A program made the translations under genes and the position numbers. A DNA stretch of 50,848 nt from Chloroflexota bacterium (GTDB lineage: Bacteria > Chloroflexota > Dehalococcoidia > UBA2247 > RBG-13-53-26): the NCBI GenBank assembly GCA_016875915.1, contig VGOM01000014.1, positions 1 through 50,848 on the forward strand. Direction: 5' to 3'. Below the pieces are notes generated by a model that was not told the DNA's origin, ran no database searches, and saw nothing but the letters and a program-made list of their open reading frames with translations. Position 1 is the stretch's first letter; each line of letters opens with the position of its first letter. This document shows positions 31,676 to 39,681 of the stretch, one piece after another.

Positions 31676-32941
31676 CTAGCCGCCTTCATGGTATTCCTTC
31701 AGAGCCAGCACGGAGTTGTGCCCTCCGAAGCCAAAGGAGTTGGACAGGGCTACCCTGACCTTGCCCGGGCGGGCCACGTTGGGGACGTAGTCAAGGTCGC
31801 ACTCCGGATCGGGATGGTCCAGGTTGATGGTGGGCGGTATGATGCCATGCTGGATGGTCAGGACGCAGATGATGGCCTCGATGGCACCAGCGGCGGCAAT
31901 GAGATGGCCGGTCATGGACTTGGTGGAACTGACCGGCACGCGGTAGGCGTGCTGGCTCAGGGCGGCCTTGATGGCCACCGTCTCGCACTTGTCATTGAGC
32001 TGGGTTGAGGTGCCGTGGGCATTGATGTAGTCCACCTCTTCGGGACGCACCCCGGCCTTGTTCAGGGCGACCTGGATGGCCTTGGCTGCGCCCTCGCCCC
32101 CGGCATCGGGCTGGGTGATATGGTGGGCGTCGGAGGTGGCTCCGTAGCCGCCAACCTCGGCCAGGATACGGGCGCCGCGTCTCAGGGCGTGAGACAGGCT
32201 CTCCAGGACCATCACCGCCGATCCCTCCCCCATGACGAAGCCGTCCCGCCCGGCATCGAAAGGACGGGAGGCCCTGGGGGGTTCGTCATTGCGCTTGGAG
32301 AGCGCGCCCACGGCATTGAATCCGGCGATGCTTATCGGGGTGATGGCCGCTTCCGCGCCGCCAGCCAGCATCACCTGGGCGTCGCCGCGTTTGATGATCT
32401 CGCAGGCTTCGCCGACGGCGTCGGCCCCGCTGGAGCAAGCCGAGGTGGCACAGAAGTTCACCCCCTTGGCCCCCAGCATGATGGAGACATGCCCGGAGGC
32501 AGCATCGGAGATCATCATGGGAACCAGGAAGGGGCTGATCCGGCCCGGGCCCTTCTCGGCCAGCACGGCCATCTGAGCGGACAGCGTGGTTATCCCGCCG
32601 ATGCCGCTGCCGATGAGGACGCCGACGTTGCAGGCTTCCTCGGGGTGGTTGTCCAGATCGAGCCTGGCCTGGGCCGCCGCCTGAAGGGCGGCGATGACCG
32701 CGAACTGGGTGTAGCGGTCCATGCGCCGGGCTTCGCGGTGCTCGATATGGTCGGCGGCGTTGAAGCCCTTGACCTCGGCGGCGATCCGGGTCTCGTGGCC
32801 TTCTGGGTCGAAGAGGGTGATCCGGTCAACGCCGGAGCGGCCAGCCTTGAGGGCTTCCCAGAGAGACGGCACATCGAGGCCCAGGGGGCTGACCGCCCCG
32901 AGGCCGGTGACAACGACGCGGTGGTCCTGCCCTACGGCCAA
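31676..32941 (-). CDS. fabF: beta-ketoacyl-ACP synthase II
   Basis: 421 residues. The Cys-His-His triad is in TSACSSGADAVGEA (Cys), YINAHGTSTQLND (His) and STKSMTGHLIAAAGAIEA (Lys/His). N-terminus RVVVTGLGAVSPLG and C-terminal SNSFGFGGHNSVLAL are typical. It extends acyl-ACP with malonyl-ACP in fatty-acid synthesis. The start is TTG and overlaps the preceding gene by 10 bp. It is not accompanied by acpP or fabG, so this is an isolated copy rather than a full fab cluster. Confidence 0.95.
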   Translation of the reverse strand: MAVGQDHRVVVTGLGAVSPLGLDVPSLWEALKAGRSGVDRITLFDPEGHETRIAAEVKGFNAADHIEHREARRMDRYTQFAVIAALQAAAQARLDLDNHPEEACNVGVLIGSGIGGITTLSAQMAVLAEKGPGRISPFLVPMMISDAASGHVSIMLGAKGVNFCATSACSSGADAVGEACEIIKRGDAQVMLAGGAEAAITPISIAGFNAVGALSKRNDEPPRASRPFDAGRDGFVMGEGSAVMVLESLSHALRRGARILAEVGGYGATSDAHHITQPDAGGEGAAKAIQVALNKAGVRPEEVDYINAHGTSTQLNDKCETVAIKAALSQHAYRVPVSSTKSMTGHLIAAAGAIEAIICVLTIQHGIIPPTINLDHPDPECDLDYVPNVARPGKVRVALSNSFGFGGHNSVLALKEYHEGG

Positions 32942-34257
32942 TACAGCCTCTCTGCTTCTTTCTTCAATTCCGCCCGGAAGCTGGGATGGGCAATGGCGAC
33001 CAACTCCAGGGCGCGTTCCCTCTGGGTCTTCCCTTTGAGACGGGCAATGCCGTACTCGGTGACGACGATGTCCGCCAGGGTGCGGGGGGTGCTGACCACC
33101 GTGCCGGGTTCGAGGATGGGCACGATGCGGGACAGGGCGCCATCCCTGGCCGTGGAAGGTATGGCCACAATGCTCCGCCCGCCTCTGGAGAGGTAGGCCC
33201 CGATGGCGAAGGAGAGTTGCCCCCCCGAGCCACTGGTCATGACGGTGCCAATGGATTCGGCGGCGATCTGGCCGGTGAGGTCCAGAGCGATGGCGCTGTT
33301 GATGGCCACCATGTTGTCGTGGGAGGCGATGACCCGGGGATCGAGGATGTAGTTCGAGGAATAGACCTCGAAGAGGGGATTGTCGTTGATGAAATCCATC
33401 TCCTCCTTGGTGCCCCCACCCACCGCCGTGGCCACCGCCCTTCCGGGATGGGTGTTCTTATGCTTGCCGGTGATGACGCCGTTCATCACCAGTGTGGCAA
33501 TGCCTCTGACAGTGTTCTCCGAGTGCCAGCCGAGGTCGTGCTTGCTCTCCAGCACGCCGAGCTGGGCCACCCACTCGGCGGTGCCGCCCACGCCGATCTC
33601 CAGGCAGTCGCCGTCCTTGATGAGGGTGCCGATGTAGCCGGCGACGCTCTTCTCCAGCTCACCCGGCCCGGTGGTCCGCCGGCCCAGTATGTCGGTGCCG
33701 CCGGGGACCTTGCCGGAGGGGGTGTGCTCCACGAAGTAGTCGATCTCCGACACGTGGACGAAGTTGTCGCCGTAGGTGCGGATGATCCTCTCGTTGGCCT
33801 CGGCGATGACCACGCGGGCCGTCCTGACCCATTCCTTCTTCATCCACAGCGAGGCCCCGAAGCTGCAGAAGCCGTGCTCATCCGGAGGCGAGACCTGGAC
33901 CATGAAGACGTCCAGGGGCTTGGCCGTGGTCATGTCCGGCACCCCGTACAGGCCGCTGACGGTGAAGTCCGACTTCCGTTCGGCGACCAGCGCCCTGACC
34001 AGGGGCAGGACGTAGGAGGTCTCCAACTGGAAGGTGTCGGGGTACACGTCGTACCAGGAGGTATCGTACATGGGCAGGTCGCTGCCGCCACCGCCCATGA
34101 TCCTCACGCCCGTCAGCTCGTCGGCCCGGCTGACCAGCGCCAGTCCCAGCGCAGGGGCTTCCGGCTGGGCGAAGACCACGTAGTCACCCGACTTGACCGC
34201 CTTCACGGCATCTTCAGCCAAGACCAGTTTCCGTTGATACTCGTCTTTCCAGTTCAC
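32932..34257 (-). CDS. acetyl-CoA hydrolase/4-hydroxybutyrate CoA-transferase family protein
   Basis: 441 residues, GTG start with AGGAGG 12 bases upstream. Family I CoA-transferase fold in two halves; the catalytic Glu is probably the one in LGWHSENTVRG, matching the H(T/S)E motif of this family. Gly-rich loops IGVGGTAEWVAQL and GSGGQLSFAIGAYLSRGG line the CoA site. It could hydrolyse acetyl-CoA or exchange CoA with another acid (succinate, 4-hydroxybutyrate, butyrate); the sequence does not decide. It is first gene of an operon with fabF and recJ, with a dyad at its promoter. Confidence 0.9.
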   Translation of the reverse strand: MNWKDEYQRKLVLAEDAVKAVKSGDYVVFAQPEAPALGLALVSRADELTGVRIMGGGGSDLPMYDTSWYDVYPDTFQLETSYVLPLVRALVAERKSDFTVSGLYGVPDMTTAKPLDVFMVQVSPPDEHGFCSFGASLWMKKEWVRTARVVIAEANERIIRTYGDNFVHVSEIDYFVEHTPSGKVPGGTDILGRRTTGPGELEKSVAGYIGTLIKDGDCLEIGVGGTAEWVAQLGVLESKHDLGWHSENTVRGIATLVMNGVITGKHKNTHPGRAVATAVGGGTKEEMDFINDNPLFEVYSSNYILDPRVIASHDNMVAINSAIALDLTGQIAAESIGTVMTSGSGGQLSFAIGAYLSRGGRSIVAIPSTARDGALSRIVPILEPGTVVSTPRTLADIVVTEYGIARLKGKTQRERALELVAIAHPSFRAELKKEAERLYWP

Positions 34258-34294
34258 GCTGCGTGTGTTCCTCCTTCCGAACAGACCAAGTGTG

Positions 34295-34324
34295 ATGTTA
34301 GCACCCGACGTTTCGCAGCGTCAA
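34295..34324 (-). promoter_or_regulatory. promoter of the CoA-transferase-fabF-recJ operon, TTGACG-N18-TAACAT
   Basis: On the minus strand TTGACG (34319-34324) and TGC-TAACAT (-10 at 34295-34300) are 18 bp apart, with a start expected near 34288. The -35 box is part of the dyad at 34317-34337. Confidence 0.6.
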
Positions 34325-34337
34325 GGTATTTGACGCT
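34317..34337. promoter_or_regulatory. inverted repeat AGCGTCAA-N5-TTGACGCT, putative operator
   Basis: Perfect 8-bp arms with a 5-bp centre (GGTAT). One arm contains the -35 hexamer of the operon promoter, so a bound dimer would occlude RNA polymerase. No T-run follows, arguing against a terminator of the upstream gene. Confidence 0.55.
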
Positions 34338-34436
34338 CAGGTGAGACGCCTATTCCCCCGCCGGGCAAACAGGGACAGACGCAGGCAGATGAGGCAATGC
34401 GATCAATCCCGGGCAACGGCGCGGAGCGGCAGGAGC

Positions 34437-34721
34437 CTACAGAGGCCCGAAGACGACCAGGAGGATGACCACCAGAGCCAGGGCAGTCCCCAGCACCCCG
34501 CAGCCCAGGTTGAGGCATGATCTGGATACTGAGTCGCTCTCCCCCCTGGGCAGGTGACTCAGGGAGACCGATGACCCTCTCCTTGCCCTGGGCTTCTTGA
34601 CCACCAGCGGCAGGGCCACCTGGCCGGTGCCCTTGCACCTGGAGCAGTCCTCTTCGCCGATCTTGCCCTTGCCGCGGCAGGCGCCGCAGGTTGCGTACTC
34701 AAGTCCCTCTACGTCGGCCAT
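34437..34721 (-). CDS. small membrane-anchored protein with DnaJ-type zinc-finger motif
   Basis: 94 residues. The N-terminal CGACRGKGKIGEEDCSRCKGTG holds two CxxCxGxG-like motifs, as in half of the DnaJ cysteine-rich domain. A basic, Ser-rich linker follows (KKPRARRGSS), then one C-terminal membrane helix (GVLGTALALVVILLVVF). There is no J domain. GGGGGG precedes the ATG and a TGG-TATAAT promoter lies about 30 bp upstream. Four cysteines could bind one zinc. A role in protein folding at the membrane is conceivable but unproven. Confidence 0.8.
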   Translation of the reverse strand: MADVEGLEYATCGACRGKGKIGEEDCSRCKGTGQVALPLVVKKPRARRGSSVSLSHLPRGESDSVSRSCLNLGCGVLGTALALVVILLVVFGPL

Positions 34722-34751
34722 CGCACCCCCCGAGCCGTCCGGTTGCCCGCT

Positions 34752-34760
34752 ATTATACCA
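34752..34760 (-). promoter_or_regulatory. extended -10 promoter (TGG-TATAAT) of the zinc-finger membrane protein
   Basis: The minus strand reads TGGTATAAT about 30 bp upstream of the ATG. It is a separate transcription start from the upstream isochorismatase/membrane-protein genes. Confidence 0.6.
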
Positions 34761-34813
34761 CCAGCCGAACCATTGTCATCCGCTGCGCCGGCAGTGCCCA
34801 TGTTCCCCCCTGC

Positions 34814-35776
34814 CTAGACCAGCCCGGCCTTCTTTCGCTCCCGGTATTTCCGCACTGCGCCCACGGTAGGGACCAGGAAGAGCAGCATCAGCAGGAACTG
34901 AAACAGGGCAACAGTCAGCCATCGCGCGGTCCCCAAATCCCCCCTGACCAGCGGGATGACGAACCCGGCCAGGATGGTCAGGAACCAGTAGAGCGCCGGG
35001 TGAAGGACCACATCGATGGGGAACTCCCTGTGCTTGGGCAGTCCGAGACCTGCATAGACCCGGGTCTCCAATTCATAGATGCTTGCTGACCTGTTGGCCT
35101 CCGACGGCCGCGTCCTGTCCACACCACGGACAGCTCCCAAGGGCCAGCCGGCGAAGAAGGCCCTCTTCCAGCGGAAGCCGAACCTGATCACGACGGCATA
35201 GACCAGCATGATGAGGAAGGGGAAGGAGTAGAGGACCAGGTAGAGCGCGGCCGTCTGGAGCTGCCGGAAGCCAGGATTGAGGGCAATCAGAATCCACGAA
35301 AGGGCGAAGACCACCGGCGGCACGTAGCGAACCGGGCCCAGGGAACGGCTGCCGCCGGCGACCATGCCTTCGGCATAGGCCAGAGACCTCAGGCATTCGT
35401 CCAGCCGCTGTCGGTCGTCGGCGGATTCCTGGCCCATCATCAGACGCTTCGGCCTGAGGAACCGGGCCATCTCGGAGGCCCGGGCGCTGACGTGGGTCTC
35501 CACGAAGAGCCTGACAACGGGTCTGATGGAGAATCCCCACCACCAGTCCCGCAGCCACCCCAGGGGAGCGAGCCCGAAGTCACCGAAGCGATCGAGCAGG
35601 CCCGGTTTCGGCGAGCCGGGAGCGGCGGAAGGCCGGCGGTGAAGTCGGGTGACCGGGCCGGAGCTGACCTGCTCGATGACGGCAGCATAGGCATTGAGCA
35701 GAGCGGGCAGGCTCCGGCTCAGTCCCTCGGTGTCGATGCTCCTCCCGGCCGGGGAGTCAGAGGGTTTGAATGACAT
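34814..35776 (-). CDS. uncharacterised multi-pass membrane protein, 320 aa
   Basis: I do not recognise the family. A long cytosolic N-terminal half is followed by about four hydrophobic helices: YVPPVVFALSWILIAL, AALYLVLYSFPFLIMLVYAVVI, ALYWFLTILAGFVIPLV and VALFQFLLMLLFLVPTVG, ending in a Lys/Arg-rich tail. The N-terminal half contains WLRDWWWGFSIRPVVRLFVETHVSARASEMARFLRPKR. The first 20 bases overlap the end of the isochorismatase-like gene, so the two are translationally coupled. Confidence 0.75.
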   Translation of the reverse strand: MSFKPSDSPAGRSIDTEGLSRSLPALLNAYAAVIEQVSSGPVTRLHRRPSAAPGSPKPGLLDRFGDFGLAPLGWLRDWWWGFSIRPVVRLFVETHVSARASEMARFLRPKRLMMGQESADDRQRLDECLRSLAYAEGMVAGGSRSLGPVRYVPPVVFALSWILIALNPGFRQLQTAALYLVLYSFPFLIMLVYAVVIRFGFRWKRAFFAGWPLGAVRGVDRTRPSEANRSASIYELETRVYAGLGLPKHREFPIDVVLHPALYWFLTILAGFVIPLVRGDLGTARWLTVALFQFLLMLLFLVPTVGAVRKYRERKKAGLV

Positions 35777-36311
35777 CGCTGACCGACGGCTTGACCACGC
35801 GCAACGAGCCCAGGACCTTCAAGGCAGATTCGTGGTCCTCCGGCGACGGCGAGGCGCAGCAGTCGGCCGGGACGACCACCTCATAACCCAGCTCAACAGC
35901 ATCGAAGGCGGTCTTGAGGACGCAGGCCCAGGTGGCCACTCCGGTGACGATGACCTGCCTGACGCCCTTCTGGCGGAGGGTGAAATCGAGGTCGGTGGCG
36001 AAGAAGGCGCTGAGCATCCTCTTTTCGACTATGAGGTCGGCAGGCCCGGCTTCCAGCTCGGGTATGACCTGAACGCCCTCGGTGCCGCGGATGGTGCGCA
36101 CCGGATGGCCGGTCCTGGTGAAGATGAAGTCGTCCGGGTAGCGGCTGTCGCAGGCGAAGACGACCAGGATGCCCCTGGCCCTGGCCTCCTTGAGGAGAAG
36201 CTGGAGGCTGGGGATGATGCTGCGGCAGAAGCGGCCGACGTTGTCCCTCTGGACATCCACGACGATGACCGCCTTCTGCCGGGGAGTCAGTTCCAGGGCA
36301 TCACTCTCCAT
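35757..36311 (-). CDS. isochorismatase-family cysteine hydrolase
   Basis: 184 residues. The catalytic triad is recognisable: Asp in AVIVVDVQ (D19), Lys in LIVEKRMLSAFFATDLD, and Cys in TGVATWACVLKTAFDAVELGYEV, with the cis-peptide VA position. ADCCASPSPEDHESAL is the usual C-terminal segment. Family members hydrolyse amides (nicotinamidase, N-carbamoyl compounds, biuret) or isochorismate; the substrate cannot be picked. It lies 18 bp after nrdJ on the same strand and may be read through from it. Confidence 0.88.
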   Translation of the reverse strand: MESDALELTPRQKAVIVVDVQRDNVGRFCRSIIPSLQLLLKEARARGILVVFACDSRYPDDFIFTRTGHPVRTIRGTEGVQVIPELEAGPADLIVEKRMLSAFFATDLDFTLRQKGVRQVIVTGVATWACVLKTAFDAVELGYEVVVPADCCASPSPEDHESALKVLGSLRVVKPSVSDVIQTL

Positions 36312-36329
36312 ATGAACGACTGTGCGACT

Positions 36330-38918
36330 CTATCCGCACTTGGTGTAGCCGCAACTGCGGCAGAGGAAGCAGCCTTCCTGATAGACCAGCAGATTGCCGC
36401 AGTCGGGACACTGTCCGGCCACGTTCTTGACCGCAGTGGTCTCGCCGGCCGGCCTCTCCAGAGGCTCTTCGACCTCCTTCTCCAGGACGCTGGCGATGGC
36501 GTCGGGACAGGACAGGACAGCATGGCCCTCTTCCCAGGCGATGGAGGGGCAGCGGATGCCCCGGAGGTGTTTGACCACGGCGTCCACGCCCACACCGGAC
36601 CGCAGTGACAGCGAGATGAGGCGGCAGATGGCTTCGAGCTGTGCCGAGGCGCAGCCGCCGGCCTTGCCCAGGGTGGAGAAGACCTCGCAGATGCCCTTCT
36701 CGTCCCTGTTGACGGTGACGTAGATGTGCCCACACCCGGTGGACACCCTCTCGGTGCGGCCGCTGGTGACCCGGGGCCGCTTGCGCGGGGTGCGGACGAC
36801 CGGTTCGGGCTCCTTCACCTCGGTGACGGCGGCCTCCTCCCGCTTGACGCTGAGCACCTGGCTTTCCTTGCTGCCATCACGGTAGATGGTGATCCCTTTG
36901 CAGCCCAGCTCATAGGCCAGACGGAAGACCCGGGCCACATCCTCCCGGGTGGCATCGTGGGGGAAGTTGACCGTCTTGGACACGGCGTTGTCGGTGTGCT
37001 TCTGGAAGGCCGTCTGGGTCCTGACATGGCACTCCGGGGTGATGTCGTGGGCAGAGGCGAAGATCTGCTGCACCCACTCCGGCACCTTGTCCATGCCCCG
37101 GGCGCTGCCCCGCTTGGCCAGCTCCTTCATCAGGTCCTCATCGTAGAAGCCTTCCTTGCGGGCCACCTGCTCGAAGTAGGGGTTGACCTCCAGCATGCTC
37201 TCCCCTTCCAGGATGGTCCTGACATACGACAGGGCGAAGAGGGGTTCGATGCCGCTGGAGCAGCCGGCGATGATGCTCAGGGTGCCCGTGGGGGCGATGG
37301 TGGTCCGGGCGGCGTTTCTGAGCTTGGTCCCTCCGGGCACGTCATAGATGCTGCCCTCGAAGGCGGGGAAGGGGCCCCGCTCCCTGGCAAGGTCCGCCGA
37401 GGCGGCCGTGGCCTCGCGGGTGATGAAGCTCATCACGCCCTCGGCGACCTCCAGCGCTTCTTCGGAGTCGTAGGGTATGCCCAGGCAGACCAGGGCATCG
37501 GCGAAGCCCATGACGCCCAGTCCCACCTTCCTGGTGCTCCGGGTCATCTTCTCTATCTGCACGGTGGGGAACTTGTTCACTTCGATGGTGTTGTCCAGGA
37601 ACCTCACCGCAGTGCGGATGGTCTTCCCCAGCTTGTCATAGTCGATCTCCGTCCTGCCGTTCCGGTCGCGGAGCATCCGGGCGAGGTTGATGGAGCCCAG
37701 GTTGCACGACTCGTAGGGGAGCAGGGGCTGCTCGCCGCAGGGGTTGGTGCTCTCGATCATGCCCAGCCTGGGGGTGGGGTTGTCCCGGTTGATGCGGTCG
37801 ATGAAGACGATGCCGGGGTCGCCCGTGCGCCAGGCCATGTCCACGATCAGGTCGAAGACCTGCCGGGCGTTGAGCTGCCCTTCCGACTCCCTGGTATGGG
37901 GATTGACCAGGTCGTAGTCGCGCTCCTCGCCGACCGCCTTCATGAAGTCCTCGGTGATGGCCACGGAGAGGTTGAAGTTGCTGAAGGTCTTGCCCTTCTC
38001 CTTGGCGGAGATGAAGCGGAGGATGTCGGGGTGATCGACGTTGAGGATGGCCATGTTGGCCCCGCGGCGCATGCCTCCCTGCTTGATGACATCGGTGGCG
38101 ATGTCGAAGACCCGGAGGAAGGAGACGGGGCCGCTGGCGATGCCGCCGGTGGAGCCGACCCGGGCGCTCTCCGGTCTGAGCCTGGAGAAGGAGAAGCCCG
38201 TGCCGCCGCCGCTCTTGTGGATCAGGGCCGTCTGCTTCACCGCCTCGAAGATGGACTCCATGGAGTCGTCCACGGGCAGCACGAAGCAGGCGGAGAGCTG
38301 GCCCAACTCCCTGCCGGCGTTCATCAGGGTGGGCGAGTTGGGCAGGAACTCCAGGCTGGTCATCATGTCCAGGAACTGCTGCTCCAGGGTGCGCACGTCC
38401 GCCTGGGGATCGAAGGCGATCTCCGCGGAGGCGATGAAGCGGGCCACCCGGCGGAACATCTCCTCGGGTGTCTCGATGACCTGCCCGCCGGCGTCCTTCC
38501 TGAGGTACCTCTTCTCCAGCACCCGCAGTGCGTTGGGGCTCAGTCCCAGACCGTTTCCCTTGGGGGTTGCCGCCTGAGCCGGCTTGGCGCAGGCGTCTCT
38601 TACCTTTGAATATGCTTCAGCAATCTCAGGATGTCCCATCTCCTTGAGGGCCTCCTTCACCATGCTCTTGATCTCGGTTGAATGCAGGCCGCGCTTCCCC
38701 TTGTGCTTGCCCTTGGCCACCAGCTCCTCCATGCCCGGGAGGGGGAGCCTGGTACCCACTTTCCCCCGCTCCAGCCGCTGGATCACCTGGCCGGTGAGCT
38801 GCTCCACCTGATTGCGGTCGGAGATGCCCACCGATTCAGCAGCGGCGAAGATGGCCCGGGCCACCTGGTCGCGGGCGAGCTGTTCCGATTCCTTCTTCCT
38901 GGCACCGCCGTCGGCCAA
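36330..38918 (-). CDS. nrdJ: adenosylcobalamin-dependent ribonucleotide reductase (class II)
   Basis: 862 residues from TTG at 38918 (AAGGAG nine bases upstream); the frame stays open further upstream only through nrdR in a different frame. Class II features: ACFVLPVDDSMESIF (substrate Cys), IHKSGGGTGFSFSRLRP, ESTNPCGEQPLLPYESCNLGSINLA (radical Cys and Glu), and PTGTLSIIAGCSSGIEPLF. The C-terminus has a cysteine-rich domain (CGHIYVTV...GGCASAQ) and a zinc ribbon (CPDC...CRSCG) carrying the re-reducing Cys pairs. It makes dNTP precursors with B12, independent of oxygen. It is cotranscribed with nrdR, 5 bp upstream. Confidence 0.96.
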   Translation of the reverse strand: MADGGARKKESEQLARDQVARAIFAAAESVGISDRNQVEQLTGQVIQRLERGKVGTRLPLPGMEELVAKGKHKGKRGLHSTEIKSMVKEALKEMGHPEIAEAYSKVRDACAKPAQAATPKGNGLGLSPNALRVLEKRYLRKDAGGQVIETPEEMFRRVARFIASAEIAFDPQADVRTLEQQFLDMMTSLEFLPNSPTLMNAGRELGQLSACFVLPVDDSMESIFEAVKQTALIHKSGGGTGFSFSRLRPESARVGSTGGIASGPVSFLRVFDIATDVIKQGGMRRGANMAILNVDHPDILRFISAKEKGKTFSNFNLSVAITEDFMKAVGEERDYDLVNPHTRESEGQLNARQVFDLIVDMAWRTGDPGIVFIDRINRDNPTPRLGMIESTNPCGEQPLLPYESCNLGSINLARMLRDRNGRTEIDYDKLGKTIRTAVRFLDNTIEVNKFPTVQIEKMTRSTRKVGLGVMGFADALVCLGIPYDSEEALEVAEGVMSFITREATAASADLARERGPFPAFEGSIYDVPGGTKLRNAARTTIAPTGTLSIIAGCSSGIEPLFALSYVRTILEGESMLEVNPYFEQVARKEGFYDEDLMKELAKRGSARGMDKVPEWVQQIFASAHDITPECHVRTQTAFQKHTDNAVSKTVNFPHDATREDVARVFRLAYELGCKGITIYRDGSKESQVLSVKREEAAVTEVKEPEPVVRTPRKRPRVTSGRTERVSTGCGHIYVTVNRDEKGICEVFSTLGKAGGCASAQLEAICRLISLSLRSGVGVDAVVKHLRGIRCPSIAWEEGHAVLSCPDAIASVLEKEVEEPLERPAGETTAVKNVAGQCPDCGNLLVYQEGCFLCRSCGYTKCG

Positions 38919-38923
38919 CAGTG

Positions 38924-39478
38924 CTATCTCCTTGCACCCAGCTTGCGTCTTCTTGGCCTGCGGGCCGGACGGGCCGACGCGCTGAACCCCTCCTGAGGAA
39001 TGAGGGGCAACTGGGCGGAGACGGCCTTCTCCGGGGCCTTGGCCAGGGCATCGATCTCCTGACGAAAGGCATCCACGTCGGTGAACTCCCGATAGACGCT
39101 GGCGAACCGCATGTAGGCGATGCGGTCCAGCTCCTTGAGGCGCTTCATGACCAGCTCGCCGATGGTGGAGCTGGGCACCTCGATCTTGCCCAGATGGTGG
39201 AGAGCGGCCTCGACTCCGTCGACCAGTCGCTCGATGTCGTCGTTGGATACGGGCAGCTTGGTGCAGGCCTTGCGGATGCCCGTGCCCAGCTTGTCCCGGC
39301 TGTACTCCTCCCGCCGTCCGTCCTTCTTGATCACCTGGAAGGTGCTGGACTGAACCCGCTCGTAGGTGGTGAACCGCGAATGGCAGTGGAGGCACTGGCG
39401 GCGGCGGCGCACCCCCTCGCTCATTCCGCGGGAATCGACAACCTTGGAATCCTGAAAACCACAATAGGGACACTTCAT
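38924..39478 (-). CDS. nrdR: transcriptional repressor NrdR
   Basis: 184 residues. An N-terminal zinc ribbon with C3, C6, C29 and C32 (MKCPYCGF; CLHCHSRF), then the ATP-cone (VIKKDGRREEYSRDKLGTGI, LGKIEVPSSTIGELVMKRL). A basic Ala/Arg-rich tail of about 30 residues exceeds the usual 150-160 residue length. It senses ATP/dATP and represses ribonucleotide reductase genes. It is the first gene of the nrdR-nrdJ operon, and its own promoter carries NrdR-box-like sites, implying feedback control. Confidence 0.96.
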   Translation of the reverse strand: MKCPYCGFQDSKVVDSRGMSEGVRRRRQCLHCHSRFTTYERVQSSTFQVIKKDGRREEYSRDKLGTGIRKACTKLPVSNDDIERLVDGVEAALHHLGKIEVPSSTIGELVMKRLKELDRIAYMRFASVYREFTDVDAFRQEIDALAKAPEKAVSAQLPLIPQEGFSASARPARRPRRRKLGARR

Positions 39479-39489
39479 AAGGTGGACCT

Positions 39490-39505
39490 ACCCTATGGAT
39501 TGAGG
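39490..39505. promoter_or_regulatory. NrdR box-like site 2
   Basis: ACCCTATGGATTGAGG matches 11 of 16 positions of the NrdR box consensus (ACACWATATATWGTGT, from memory). It lies exactly 31 bp from the start of the stronger site, i.e. about three helical turns, the usual spacing of paired NrdR boxes. It falls downstream of the -10. Confidence 0.5.
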
Positions 39506-39514
39506 CAGGGCCAG

Positions 39515-39543
39515 ATTATGGCACAACATATAGTGGCTGTCAA
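39515..39543 (-). promoter_or_regulatory. nrdR-nrdJ promoter, TTGACA-N17-CATAAT
   Basis: On the minus strand: a perfect -35 TTGACA (39538-39543), exactly 17 bp, then TGC-CATAAT (-10 at 39515-39520, 5/6, with TG extension). Expected start near 39508, leader about 30 nt. Confidence 0.75.
39521..39536. promoter_or_regulatory. NrdR box-like site 1, within the promoter spacer
   Basis: GCACAACATATAGTGG matches 13 of 16 positions of the NrdR box consensus and fills the spacer between the -35 and -10 of the nrdR-nrdJ promoter. Binding there would exclude RNA polymerase. Confidence 0.7.
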
Positions 39544-39681
39544 TAGGGTTTTGAACCTGGTTCCCTTCGGGATCGCTGAGGGCAATTCCGCTTGTGGCCG
39601 TGCGCGGGACGGGCTTGTGATAACATAGAACTGATGGCCGGCGGGGGTCATCGTCATCCATCGACGCTAAAGGAGAACCCG

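Noticed and set aside
36726-38609. 627-codon plus-strand frame opposite nrdJ
   Set aside because: It is an antisense shadow. The real nrdJ on the minus strand has all class II reductase motifs.
38919-39473. N-terminal extension of nrdJ by 185 codons
   Set aside because: The frame stays open only because it is the shifted frame of nrdR in GC-rich DNA. Family similarity of NrdJ starts after 38918, where a TTG with a good ribosome site lies.
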